Positions 7,041 to 14,773 are shown, counted from the first letter of the stretch. The stretch is 16,709 bases of DNA from Burkholderiaceae bacterium (GCA_030151165.1 JASLEM010000185.1:1-16709); one strand, 5' to 3'. The notes: generated by a model not told the origin, from the letters alone. Numbers and translations: made by a program.

Positions 7041-9020
7041 GTGATCGCCTCGACCTGCCTCGCGCTGGCGGCGCGCCTGCGGGGCGCCATGTTGACATGC
7101 GCGTTCGCGTCGCTCGCATCGCTCGCGCTGGCGATGCCGCCCGTGGCGACGGCGGCGGAGGCGCCGGCGTCGGCGGCATCGGAGGCCGCGAGCGTGCCGG
7201 CGGGCGAGGTCCGCGTGTCGCAGGCCGCGTTCGCGAGCGGGGAGACGCGCACGATCATGAGCGCCGAGTTCTGCGCGAGCGCGAGCGAGACGATCCCCGA
7301 CGCCGGTTGCGACTGGAAGACGGTGCCGCTCGCGAAGGTGTGGATCGGGCCGCGCGACGAGCGTTTCTCGAGCGCGTGGTTCCGGCTGCACTTCCGGCTC
7401 GAGGACGTGCCGAAGCAGGGCGTCGCGATGTACATCGTCGCCTTCAACCGCGCCGGCAGCGCGTTCGTCAACGGCCAGCCGCTGGTGGAGTTCGGGCCGT
7501 TGACGGAGCCCTTGCCGCTGAACTGGAACCGCGCGCAGTACGCCGTGATCTCGCCGGGCGTGCTGCACGCGGGCGACAACACGATCGAGATCCACCAGCG
7601 CAAATACGGCTGGGAGAACGGCTGGCTCGCGCCGGTGCGGCTGGGCAGCGAGGAGACGCTGCTGCCGATCTACGAGCAGCGGCGCTTCTGGCAGAACGAC
7701 CTCGTGCGCATCCTCGGCGCGACCACCGCCGCGATCGGCGTCTTCATGCTCGGGGTGTGGCTGGGCCGGCGCGCGCACGCGATGTACTTCTGGTTCGGCT
7801 GCGCGTCGCTGCTGTGGACGGCGATCAGCTTCGACTACTTCGCGCTCCATTCGCCGCTGCCGCCGCTGCAGTGGGACGACTTCATGGAGTCGGCCCAGGT
7901 GCTGCGCGCCGTGCTGATGTTCATCTTCATCTTCCGCTACTGCGGGCGGCGCATGCCGGTCGTCGAGACGCTGATCTGGCTGTACTGGGCGGCCGGCACC
8001 ATCGTGATCTTCACGCACACGGCGGCCAACCGGTATGTCGACGACTGGTACCTGGTCGCGCTGCTGGCGTCGCCCTACATCTTCTGGATCGCGGTGCGCG
8101 AGGGCTTGCGCCACAGCCTGGCCGAGGGCGTGATGCTGGGGCTCGCGGCCATCACGCAGATCGTGCTCAGCGCGTACGACCTGTGGCTGTTCTCGATGCA
8201 CACGTGGACCGACCGCGTCTACCTCGCGCACTTCAGCGCGCCGCTGTACCTGTTCGTCGTCGGCTGGGTGCTGATGCGGCGATTCACCGAGTCGCTCAAC
8301 GCGTACGAGAAGCTCGCCGGCGTGCTGGAGCAGCGCGTCAGCGCGAAGGCGAGCGAGCTCGAGCGCAACTACGAGCAGCTGCTGGAGGCGCGCCGCAACG
8401 AGGCGCTGGCGCTCGAGCGCACGCGCATCATGAGCGAGATGCACGACGGCATCGGCTCGCAGCTGACGCTCGCGCTGTCGCTGGTGCGCAGCATGGATCC
8501 CGAGCGCCAGAACGGCGAGAAGGGGGAGGACGGCCGCGTCGCGACCGTGCTGCGCGAGAGCATCGAGGACCTGCAGCTGATCATCGACTCGCTCGAGCCG
8601 GTGGAAAACGACCTGCTCACCGTGCTCGGCACGCTGCGCTACCGCGTGCAGGATCGCCTGAGCAAGAGCGGCATCGAGCTGCAGTGGAACGTCGTCGACC
8701 TGCCGCCGATGCCGATGCTCACGCCGCAGAGCGTGCTGTCGATCCTGCGCATCCTGCAGGAGGCCTTCGCGAACTGCCTCAAGCACTCGGGCGCGACGCA
8801 CATCGCCGTCTCGACCCGCCTCGACGGCCGGCCCGGCGCCGGCGAGACGGCGTGCATCAGCATCGTCGACGACGGCCGCGGCATCGAAGGCACGCGCGTC
8901 GGCCGCGGCCTGGAGAACATGCGCCGTCGCGCCGAGGCGATCGGCGGCCGGCTGAAGATCACCTCGCGGCCGGGCAGCACCGAGGTGATGCTGGAGATCC
9001 CGACGATGCGCGAGGCCTGA
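7041..9020 (+). CDS. Membrane histidine kinase, NarL-partner (HisKA_3) type with extracytoplasmic domain and 7TM region
   Basis: Sensor kinase of 659 residues, partner of the preceding response regulator. In order: signal sequence (hydrophobic 17-39); extracytoplasmic domain about 40-215, predicted beta-rich, with WFRLHFRLED and FVNGQPLVEFG resembling 7TMR-DISM/sugar-binding-like sandwiches and two Cys (78, 90) that could form a disulphide; about seven membrane helices between 222 and 412; a coiled-coil linker 415-460; the dimerisation/phosphoacceptor domain with EMHDGIGSQL (His 468); and an HATPase domain with N-box EAFANCLKHSG (Asn 578), DDGRGI at 610-615 and GRGLENM at 621-627. GTG 7041 and ATG 7089 are both possible starts; ATG 7089 gives a more regular signal peptide. 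The stimulus is unknown. It ends 13 bases from the convergent msbA stop. Confidence 0.9.
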   Translation: MIASTCLALAARLRGAMLTCAFASLASLALAMPPVATAAEAPASAASEAASVPAGEVRVSQAAFASGETRTIMSAEFCASASETIPDAGCDWKTVPLAKVWIGPRDERFSSAWFRLHFRLEDVPKQGVAMYIVAFNRAGSAFVNGQPLVEFGPLTEPLPLNWNRAQYAVISPGVLHAGDNTIEIHQRKYGWENGWLAPVRLGSEETLLPIYEQRRFWQNDLVRILGATTAAIGVFMLGVWLGRRAHAMYFWFGCASLLWTAISFDYFALHSPLPPLQWDDFMESAQVLRAVLMFIFIFRYCGRRMPVVETLIWLYWAAGTIVIFTHTAANRYVDDWYLVALLASPYIFWIAVREGLRHSLAEGVMLGLAAITQIVLSAYDLWLFSMHTWTDRVYLAHFSAPLYLFVVGWVLMRRFTESLNAYEKLAGVLEQRVSAKASELERNYEQLLEARRNEALALERTRIMSEMHDGIGSQLTLALSLVRSMDPERQNGEKGEDGRVATVLRESIEDLQLIIDSLEPVENDLLTVLGTLRYRVQDRLSKSGIELQWNVVDLPPMPMLTPQSVLSILRILQEAFANCLKHSGATHIAVSTRLDGRPGAGETACISIVDDGRGIEGTRVGRGLENMRRRAEAIGGRLKITSRPGSTEVMLEIPTMREA

Positions 9021-9039
9021 GCCGCGGAGCGTCTCAGGC
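9015..9039. terminator. Shared hairpin across the convergent kinase/msbA stop codons
   Basis: Arms GCCTGAG (9015-9021) and CTCAGGC (9033-9039) are perfectly complementary; an inner CGC-GGA-GCG can extend the stem after one mismatch. Each arm contains the TGA stop codon of one of the two converging genes. There is no T-run on either side, so intrinsic termination is uncertain; it may act in both directions or protect 3' ends. Confidence 0.4.
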
Positions 9040-10788
9040 GCCGCGGAACTGCATCGCGTGCAGCCGCGCGTACAGGCCACCCTCGGCCAGCAGCTGCGCG
9101 TGCGGGCCTTCCTCGACGACACGGCCGTGCTCCATCGCGACGACGCGGTCGGCGTGCTCGATCGTCGACAGGCGGTGCGCGATGACCAGCGTCGTGCGGC
9201 CCTTCATCAGCACCTCGAGCGCGGCCTGGACGGCGCGTTCGGATTCGGAGTCGAGCGCGGAGGTCGCCTCGTCGAGGATCAGGATCGGGGCGTCCTTGTA
9301 GATGGCGCGCGCGATCGCGAGGCGCTGGCGCTGGCCGCCCGAGAGCTGCGTGCCGTTGTGGCCGATGCGCGCGTCGATGCCGCCGGGCATGGTCATGACG
9401 AAGTCGAGCAGGTTGGCGCCGGCGAGTGCGCTGCGCACGCGCTCGGGATCGGCGGTGGCGCCGAGGGCGACGTTGGCGGCGACGGTCTCGTTGAACAGCA
9501 CGACGTCCTGGCTCACCAGCGCGAACTGGCTGCGCAGCGCGGTCATGTCGTAGTCGGTCAGCGCGGCGCCGTCCAGGAGGACGCGGCCGGCGCTCGGCTC
9601 GAGGAAGCGCGGCAGCAGGTTGACCAGCGAGGTCTTGCCCGCGCCGGACGGGCCGACGAAGGCGACGGTCTCGCCGGCGCGCACGGTCAGGTTGACGTCC
9701 GACAGCGCGGCGACCTGCTGGCCTTCGGGGATGTCGGCGGAATCGCGCGAGCCGTAGCGCAGGCCGACGTCGCGGAACTCGATGTCGCCCTTCACGCGCG
9801 CCGGCGCCAGCGTGCCGCCCTGTTCGAGCGGCACGGCCTCGAGCAGCTCCAGGCCGCGCTCCATCGCCGCGGTGCCGCGCGTGAGCGGGTTCATCAGGTT
9901 GGACAGGTTCTTGAACGGCTGGATCAGCAGCAGCCACGACGTGATGAACGCCATGAAGCTGCCGGCCGTCTTCTGGTCGCCGTTGCTCTGCGTGATGGCC
10001 AGCACCAGCACCGCCGACAGCGCCAGCGACGCCAGCAGCTGCGTGATCGGATCGAGCAGCGAGCCGGCCATGCCCTGCTTGACGGCGATGCGCCGCATGC
10101 GCGCCGAGCTGTCGCCGAAACGGCGCGCCTCGCGCTCGCCCGCGCCGTGCAGGCGCACCACGCGCCAGGCGAGCACGTTCTCCTCGACGACGTAGGCGAG
10201 GTCGTCGGTGGCGTTCTGGCCTTCGACGTTCAGCCGGCGCAGCCGCTTGCTGATGGCGCGCACCGCGTAGCCGGTGATCGGGAACATGAACGCCGTGAAC
10301 AGCGTCAGCTTCCAGTCCAGGTAGAACAGGTAGGCGAGGAAGGCGATCGCCTGCAGCGAGTCGGCCAGCAGCGTCTTGACCGACCCCATCAACAGGTTGG
10401 CGCCCTGCTGGGTCTCGTAGACCAGCCCGTTGGTCAGGCTGCTCGCGGAGTTGCGGGAGAAGAGCGACGGCGCGGCGCGCGTCATGCGCGCGAACATCGC
10501 CGTGCGGATGGACAGCACCGCGTTCTGCGCCGCCACGGTCAGCCCGTAGTTGGCGACCCAGCCCGACGCGCCGCGCAGCGCGAACAGGCCGACGACGACC
10601 GCGGGCACCGACCAGATCGCCACCGCGCCGGGCTTGAAGCCGCGGTCGAGGATCCACTTGAGCAGCTGCGGGATCAGCGGTTGCGTCAACGCGTTGATCA
10701 CGAGCGCGACGCCCGCCAACCCCAGCGCGGGCCGGCTGTTGCGGAAATAGGGCATCAGGCGCCGCAGGCGCTGCGTCAGGGAGTTCAT
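9034..10788 (-). CDS. msbA: Lipid A export ATP-binding/permease (MsbA-type ABC transporter)
   Basis: Homodimeric inner-membrane ABC flippase that moves lipid A-core from the inner to the outer leaflet. The 584-residue product has the half-transporter layout: membrane domain about 20-315 with helices near 21-38, 58-72, 142-175 and 250-292, then the nucleotide-binding domain with Walker A GPSGAGKTS at 379-387, Q-loop near 429, signature LSGGQ at 482-486, Walker B ILILDE at 502-507 and H-loop His 538 (LVIAHRLS). Length and the membrane-domain sequence fit MsbA; other LPS genes are not adjacent, so assignment rests on sequence. ATG at 10788 has no clear Shine-Dalgarno. It is divergent from tolB across a 180-bp gap, and a GATAAT -10-like box on its strand lies 49 bases upstream. 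Confidence 0.93.
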   Translation of the reverse strand: MNSLTQRLRRLMPYFRNSRPALGLAGVALVINALTQPLIPQLLKWILDRGFKPGAVAIWSVPAVVVGLFALRGASGWVANYGLTVAAQNAVLSIRTAMFARMTRAAPSLFSRNSASSLTNGLVYETQQGANLLMGSVKTLLADSLQAIAFLAYLFYLDWKLTLFTAFMFPITGYAVRAISKRLRRLNVEGQNATDDLAYVVEENVLAWRVVRLHGAGEREARRFGDSSARMRRIAVKQGMAGSLLDPITQLLASLALSAVLVLAITQSNGDQKTAGSFMAFITSWLLLIQPFKNLSNLMNPLTRGTAAMERGLELLEAVPLEQGGTLAPARVKGDIEFRDVGLRYGSRDSADIPEGQQVAALSDVNLTVRAGETVAFVGPSGAGKTSLVNLLPRFLEPSAGRVLLDGAALTDYDMTALRSQFALVSQDVVLFNETVAANVALGATADPERVRSALAGANLLDFVMTMPGGIDARIGHNGTQLSGGQRQRLAIARAIYKDAPILILDEATSALDSESERAVQAALEVLMKGRTTLVIAHRLSTIEHADRVVAMEHGRVVEEGPHAQLLAEGGLYARLHAMQFRGA

Positions 10789-10836
10789 CGAGTGGAGGAA
10801 GGGCGGCGTGCGCCTTCCGAGTCAGGTCAGCCCCGC

Positions 10837-10842
10837 ATTATC
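10837..10842 (-). promoter_or_regulatory. Candidate -10 box for msbA
   Basis: GATAAT on the minus strand, one mismatch from TATAAT, 48 bases before the msbA ATG in a GC-rich surrounding. No good -35 hexamer is found at 16-18 bases. Confidence 0.3.
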
Positions 10843-10894
10843 GGGCGCGGCGAGATGCGCCGTTGACCTACATGCAGGCCTTGTTCTTGCTGCC

Positions 10895-10900
10895 TACAAT
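10895..10900 (+). promoter_or_regulatory. Candidate -10 box for the tolB-pal-cpoB operon
   Basis: TACAAT, one mismatch from TATAAT, 68 bases before the tolB ATG and in the most AT-rich part of the gap. TTGACC at 10863-10868 is too far (26 bases) to serve as its -35. A TG lies two bases before the hexamer, close to but not exactly an extended -10. Confidence 0.35.
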
Positions 10901-10968
10901 AGCTTCGGCTTACCGCCGAGCAGGCAGCCCGGAACCATTCCGTCTCAACAGGACTCCATTCAAAATCC

Positions 10969-12252
10969 ATGTGGCCTAGAAGACAAGCCTTGCGCGCCCT
11001 CGGCGCCTCCCTCGCCCTGCCGGCGCTCACGCCGGCGCTGGCGCAATTCCGTGTCGACATCAGCGGCGTGGGCGCGACCCAGATCCCGATCGCCATCGGC
11101 CGCTTCCGCGGCGAGGAGCAGCTCCCGCAGTCGATCTCCACGATCGTGCGGGCCGACCTGACCAACTGCGGGCTCTTCAAGGTGATCGACGTGCCCGCGC
11201 CGGCCGACGAGACCGGCACGCCGGATTACGGCAACCTGCGCGGTCGCGGCGTCGATGCCGTCGTCTCGGGCTCGGCGACGAAGCTGGCCGACGGCCGCAT
11301 CGACGTGCGCTTCCGGCTGTGGGACGTCGTCAAGGGCGCCGACCAGGGCGGCCAGTCCGAACCCGTCCAGGGCGCCGACCTGCGCCTGGCCGCACACCAC
11401 ATCTCCGACAAGATCTACGAGAAGCTCACCGGCGACCGCGGCATCTTCTCGACCCGCATCGCGTTCGTCTCGCACGCCGGCGGCAAGTACACGCTGTGGA
11501 CGACCGACGCCGACGGCGAAGGCAAGACGCCCGCGTTCATCAGCTACCAGCCGATCATCTCGCCGGCCTGGTCGCCGAACGCGAACGAGCTCGCGTACGT
11601 CGCCTTCGAGGACAAGAAGAAGGCCGTCGTCTATATCCAGAACCTGCGCGCGGGCTCGCAGCGCACGATCGCGAACTTCAAAGGCTCCAACAGCGCCCCG
11701 GCCTTCTCGCCGAACGGCGCGCAGATGCTGGTCACGCTGTCCAAGGACGGCGGCTCGCACGTGTTCACGATCGGCCGCGACGGCAGCAACCCGGTGCGCG
11801 TCACCAACGGCAGCACGGCGATCGACACCGAAGCCAAGTTCACCGCCGACGGCGCCTCGATCTTCTTCGTGAGCGACCGTGGCGGCGGCCCGCAGATCTA
11901 CAAGCAGTCGCTCTCCGGCGGCGAGGCCACGCGCGTCACGTTCGACGGCGCCTACAACATCAGCCCGGCGCCGAGCCCCGACGGCAAGCTTCTTGCGTAC
12001 ATCACGCGCCAGGGCGGCGCCTTCAAGTTGATGGTGATGGACCTGGGCGCGGGCACCGCGCGCAGCATCACCGATACGACGGATGACGAGAGCCCGAGCT
12101 TCGCGCCCAATTCGCGCTTCATCGTCTACTCGACGAAGTCCGGCGGGCGCGACTCGCTGATGATGACCCCCACGGACGGGCGCTTCAAGCAGGTTCTCGG
12201 CGACTCGGGAATCGAGTACCGTGAACCCGCCTGGGGCCCGTTCGGGCGATGA
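10969..12252 (+). CDS. tolB: Tol-Pal system periplasmic protein TolB
   Basis: Periplasmic beta-propeller protein that binds Pal and, in the energised TolQRA cycle, releases it for outer-membrane constriction at division. The 427-residue product has a signal peptide (cleavage probably after Ala 25, PALA|QF), the N-terminal TolB domain with VDISGVGATQIPIAIGRF and a C-terminal six-bladed propeller with WSPNANELAYVAFED, FSPNGAQMLVTLS, SPDGKLLAYITR and FAPNSRFIVYST repeats. The signal peptide contains PRRQALR (3-9), a twin-arginine-like motif. ATG 10969 is the only sensible start; AGGA at 10950-10953 is rather far. It is first of tolB-pal-cpoB; the genes tolQ, tolR and tolA, which precede tolB in many bacteria, are absent here because msbA lies upstream on the other strand. 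Confidence 0.97.
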   Translation: MWPRRQALRALGASLALPALTPALAQFRVDISGVGATQIPIAIGRFRGEEQLPQSISTIVRADLTNCGLFKVIDVPAPADETGTPDYGNLRGRGVDAVVSGSATKLADGRIDVRFRLWDVVKGADQGGQSEPVQGADLRLAAHHISDKIYEKLTGDRGIFSTRIAFVSHAGGKYTLWTTDADGEGKTPAFISYQPIISPAWSPNANELAYVAFEDKKKAVVYIQNLRAGSQRTIANFKGSNSAPAFSPNGAQMLVTLSKDGGSHVFTIGRDGSNPVRVTNGSTAIDTEAKFTADGASIFFVSDRGGGPQIYKQSLSGGEATRVTFDGAYNISPAPSPDGKLLAYITRQGGAFKLMVMDLGAGTARSITDTTDDESPSFAPNSRFIVYSTKSGGRDSLMMTPTDGRFKQVLGDSGIEYREPAWGPFGR

Positions 12253-12258
12253 TTTCCA

Positions 12259-12280
12259 AGTTTGAGAGTCGAGTTTGAGA
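12259..12280 (+). repeat. Short direct repeat in the tolB-pal gap
   Basis: AGTTTGAGA occurs at 12259-12267 and 12272-12280, a 13-base period, just after the tolB stop. The second copy contains TTGAGA (12275-12280), which with GAGAAT at 12297-12302 (16-base spacer) forms a weak candidate promoter for pal. Confidence 0.35.
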
Positions 12281-12332
12281 AGTGCCGGCGTGGGCGGAGA
12301 ATGCCCGGCGACCGGCGAATTTTTATGTTGCT

Positions 12333-12340
12333 GGAAGGAG
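12333..12340 (+). promoter_or_regulatory. Strong ribosome binding site of pal
   Basis: GGAAGGAG ends 7 bases before ATG 12348 (10 before ATG 12351). It is the best Shine-Dalgarno in the window and fits an abundant lipoprotein; it favours ATG 12348 as the start. Confidence 0.8.
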
Positions 12341-12347
12341 AATATCG

Positions 12348-12881
12348 ATGATGACGAACAAATCCCTGTCGATGGTGTCGGCGCTGACCATGGCCATGAT
12401 CCTGGGCGGCTGCGCGTCGGGCGTGAAGCTCGACAAGCCCGCCGAGGTCGAGACCAAGACCACCACCGCGCAGACGACGACCCCGCCGCAGCCGCAGACG
12501 CAGGTCGCGACGATCGACGACACGGCCAAGGCCGCGCCGGTCGCCCCCGCCAACATCGACCGCGTCATCTACTTCGACTTCGACAGCTACGTGATCAAGG
12601 ACGAATTCCGTCCGATCGTCGACGCGCACGCCGGCCTGCTGAAGGCCGACAGCACGAAGAAGGAAGTCGCCGAAGGTCACACCGACGAGCGCGGCGGCAG
12701 CGAGTACAACCTCGCCCTCGGCCAGAAGCGCGCCGAAGCGGTCGTCAAGCAGATGGAACTGCTGGGCGCCGGCGAAGGCCAGCTCGAGGCGGTCAGCTAC
12801 GGCAAGGAGCGCCCGGCGGTCGACGGTCACGATGAAGCGGCGTGGGCGAAGAATCGCCGCGTCGAACTGCGCACCAAGTGA
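12348..12881 (+). CDS. pal: Peptidoglycan-associated lipoprotein Pal
   Basis: Outer-membrane lipoprotein that anchors the outer membrane to peptidoglycan and partners TolB. The 177-residue product has a lipoprotein signal with lipobox LGGC (Cys 22; the next residue is Ala, compatible with outer-membrane sorting), a Thr/Pro-rich linker to about 65, and an OmpA-like domain from about 73: IYFDFDSYVIKDEF, EGHTDERGGSEYNLALGQKRA (peptidoglycan-binding region) and VSYGKERPAVDGHDEAAWAKNRR. Two adjacent ATG codons (12348 and 12351) are possible; the strong ribosome binding site at 12333-12340 fits the first. The gap to tolB (95 bases) holds a short direct repeat and a weak promoter-like pair, so pal may be expressed above tolB. 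Its stop overlaps the cpoB start as TGATG. Confidence 0.97.
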   Translation: MMTNKSLSMVSALTMAMILGGCASGVKLDKPAEVETKTTTAQTTTPPQPQTQVATIDDTAKAAPVAPANIDRVIYFDFDSYVIKDEFRPIVDAHAGLLKADSTKKEVAEGHTDERGGSEYNLALGQKRAEAVVKQMELLGAGEGQLEAVSYGKERPAVDGHDEAAWAKNRRVELRTK

Positions 12882-13699
12882 TGCGGGCCGTCGTTGGCAT
12901 TGACGCGGGCGTGCGCAGCCCGCGCGGCGCCCGGGCGGCGCGCCTGCGCACGGCCATCGCGGCGGCGACGCTGCTGGTGGCCGGCGCGAGCGCGCACGCC
13001 GGCATCTTCGATGACGACGAGGCGCGCAAGGCGATCCTGGACCTGCGCACGCGCATCTCGCAGCTCGAGGACGCCGGCAAGGCGCGCGACGCGCAGAACC
13101 AGCAGACGCAACAGCAGCTGCAGAACGCGCTGCTCGACCTGACCAACCAGATCCAGCAACTGCAGCAACAGGTCGCGCAGCTGCGGGGCAGCAACGAGCA
13201 GCTCGCCCGCTCGGTGGCCGATGTCCAGCAGCACCAGAAGGACATCGTCCAGGGCGTGAACGACCGGCTGGCGAAGGTCGAGCCGCAGCAGGTCAACCTT
13301 GACGGCAAGACCTTCACGGCCGACCCGGACGAGATCGCCGCCTACGAGGCCGCCACCGCCACGCTGCGCGGCGGGCAGTTCGACCAGGCCGTCGCCTCGC
13401 TGTCGAGCTTCCTGCGCCGCTACCCGGCCAGCGGCTACGGCGATGCCGTCCGCTACTGGCTCGGCAACGCGCAGTACGGCAACCGCGACTTCAAGGGCGC
13501 GATCGCCACGTTCCGTGCGTTCATCACCGGCGCGCCCGACCATCCGCGCGCGGCCGAGGCGGAACTCGCGATCGCGAACTGCCAGATCGAGCTGAAGGAC
13601 ATCAAAGGCGCGAAGAAGACGCTGGACGACCTGATCAGGACCTATCCGAAGTCCGAGGCCGCCGTCGCGGGCAAGGAACGGATGTCGTCCTTGAAGTGA
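12881..13699 (+). CDS. cpoB: Cell division coordinator CpoB (YbgF)
   Basis: Periplasmic TPR protein that links Tol-Pal activity with PBP1B-dependent peptidoglycan synthesis during constriction. The 272-residue product has a signal peptide (cleavage likely after Ala 40, AHA|GIFDDDEARKA), a Gln-rich coiled coil at about 52-130 that mediates trimerisation in E. coli CpoB, a short linker, and TPR repeats at about 152-270 (AAYEAATATLRGGQFDQAV, RYWLGNAQYGNRDFKGAI, AEAELAIANCQIELKD). ATG 12881 overlaps the pal stop by one base (TGATG), indicating translational coupling. It gives a long Arg-rich n-region; GTG at 12911 would give a more regular signal peptide. Length is close to the E. coli protein (263). 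Confidence 0.94.
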   Translation: MRAVVGIDAGVRSPRGARAARLRTAIAAATLLVAGASAHAGIFDDDEARKAILDLRTRISQLEDAGKARDAQNQQTQQQLQNALLDLTNQIQQLQQQVAQLRGSNEQLARSVADVQQHQKDIVQGVNDRLAKVEPQQVNLDGKTFTADPDEIAAYEAATATLRGGQFDQAVASLSSFLRRYPASGYGDAVRYWLGNAQYGNRDFKGAIATFRAFITGAPDHPRAAEAELAIANCQIELKDIKGAKKTLDDLIRTYPKSEAAVAGKERMSSLK

Positions 13700-13706
13700 C
13701 GGCCGC

Positions 13707-13730
13707 GGGCACCATCTCGTGCGGGTGCCC
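13707..13730 (+). other. Weak inverted repeat after cpoB
   Basis: GGGCACC (13707-13713) pairs with GGTGCCC (13724-13730) across a 10-base loop. No T-run follows, so it is at best a Rho-independent-like pause or 3'-end stabiliser between cpoB and tcdA. Confidence 0.25.
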
Positions 13731-13776
13731 CGCCTGTCCGCGCCGGCGGCCCCGTCCTCGTTCCTGAAGTGATGCC

Positions 13777-14640
13777 GTGTCCGACCTGTCCGCCGTCCCT
13801 GCCGCGCCTTCCCTCGTCGACGCGTCGCTCGACGCCGACCTCGAGCGCCGTTTCGGCGGCCTGAGGCGGCTCTACGGCGCCTCGGGCTACGCGCGCGTGC
13901 GTGCCGCGCGCGTGGCGGTCATCGGGCTGGGGGGCGTCGGCTCGTGGGCCGTCGAGGCGCTCGCGCGCAGCGGCGTCGCGCAGCTCGTGCTGGTCGACAT
14001 GGATCACGTCTCCGAGTCCAACGTCAACCGCCAGATCCAGGCGGTCGGCGAGACCATCGGCATGTCCAAGGCGCAGGCGCTCGCGCGCCGGATCGCCGAC
14101 ATCCACCCCGGCTGCGTCGTCCACTGCATCGAGGAGTTCGCCGACGACACGAACTGGCCGTCGATGCTGCCCGGCGATGGCCGGGTCGACGCCGTCATCG
14201 ACGCCTGCGACCAGAGCCGCGCCAAGCTGATGCTCGCGGCGTGGGCGCTGCGCGCGAAGGTCGCCTACGTGTGCTGCGGCGCCGCGGGCGGCAAGCAGCG
14301 GGCGGAGAAGATCGAGATCGACGACCTCGCCGCCACCACGCACGACCCGCTGCTCGCCAGCCTGCGCCAGCGGCTGCGCTCGCAGCACGGCGCCGCGCGC
14401 CACGGCAAGATCGGCGTGCGCTGCGTGTTCTCGCGCGAGAGCGTCGCGCCCCCGGTCGTCGAGCCCGAGGCGGTCTGCGACACCGGCGCGGCGCCCGAGC
14501 CGGGCAGCGTGGGCGTCGGGCTCGCCGAGGCGCGGCGCGACAACACCCTCAACTGCCACGGCTACGGATCCACCGTCACCGTCACCGCGACCTTCGGCAT
14601 GGCCGCCGCGGGCGAGGCGATCTCCCAGCTGCTTCGCTGA
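13777..14640 (+). CDS. tcdA: tRNA threonylcarbamoyladenosine dehydratase
   Basis: E1-like enzyme (also CsdL) that uses ATP to convert t6A37 of ANN-decoding tRNAs to the cyclic form ct6A. The 287-residue product has the ThiF/MoeB fold: lead-in RRLYGASGYARVRAARVAVIG, nucleotide loop GLGGVGSW at 50-57, LVDMDHVSESNVNRQIQA at 72-89, the DACDQSRAKL region and the C-terminal TLNCHGYGSTVTVTATFGM typical of TcdA rather than ThiF or MoeB. GTG 13777 is the apparent start, preceded only by a weak TGAAG. The gap from cpoB is 77 bases with a weak hairpin, so it may be co-transcribed with the Tol-Pal genes. Two tRNA-Lys genes, whose products are expected TcdA substrates, lie directly downstream. Confidence 0.93.
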   Translation: MSDLSAVPAAPSLVDASLDADLERRFGGLRRLYGASGYARVRAARVAVIGLGGVGSWAVEALARSGVAQLVLVDMDHVSESNVNRQIQAVGETIGMSKAQALARRIADIHPGCVVHCIEEFADDTNWPSMLPGDGRVDAVIDACDQSRAKLMLAAWALRAKVAYVCCGAAGGKQRAEKIEIDDLAATTHDPLLASLRQRLRSQHGAARHGKIGVRCVFSRESVAPPVVEPEAVCDTGAAPEPGSVGVGLAEARRDNTLNCHGYGSTVTVTATFGMAAAGEAISQLLR

Positions 14641-14647
14641 ACATTGC

Positions 14648-14676
14648 TTGCGTGCTTCAAAACCGCCTGCTATGAT
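14648..14676 (+). promoter_or_regulatory. Promoter of the first tRNA-Lys gene
   Basis: TTGCGT (14648-14653), 17-base spacer, TATGAT (14671-14676) with an extended -10 TGC (14668-14670). It ends 21 bases before the mature tRNA 5' end and starts 8 bases after the tcdA stop. Confidence 0.7.
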
Positions 14677-14697
14677 GGCGGGCTCTACCGAAAGCGG

Positions 14698-14773
14698 GGG
14701 TTGTTAGCTCAGTTGGTAGAGCAGCGGACTTTTAATCCGTAGGTCGTGGGTTCGAGTCCCGCACAACCCACCA
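14698..14773 (+). tRNA. tRNA-Lys (anticodon TTT)
   Basis: 76-base cloverleaf with acceptor stem GGGTTGT/ACAACCC, D-arm AGCTCAGTTGGTAGAGC, anticodon stem GCGGA/TCCGT with loop CTTTTAA (anticodon TTT at 14731-14733), T-arm GTGGG-TTCGAGT-CCCGC, discriminator A and encoded CCA (14771-14773). The A after the anticodon (14734, position 37), following U36, is the site of t6A and ct6A modification, matching the neighbouring tcdA. Confidence 0.97.

Noticed and set aside
6876..9122. Long minus-strand frame opposite the histidine kinase (748 codons)
   Set aside because: Low-complexity Arg/His/Ala product antisense to a gene with clear kinase motifs; a shadow frame.
9058..10866. Long plus-strand open frame opposite msbA (602 codons)
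   Set aside because: Very GC-rich DNA leaves antisense frames open. The translation is Arg/Ala-rich without domains, whereas msbA on the other strand has all ABC transporter motifs.
10863..10868. TTGACC as a -35 box for tolB
   Set aside because: The TACAAT -10 candidate is 26 bases away, too far for sigma-70, and no hexamer at 16-18 bases after TTGACC resembles a -10.
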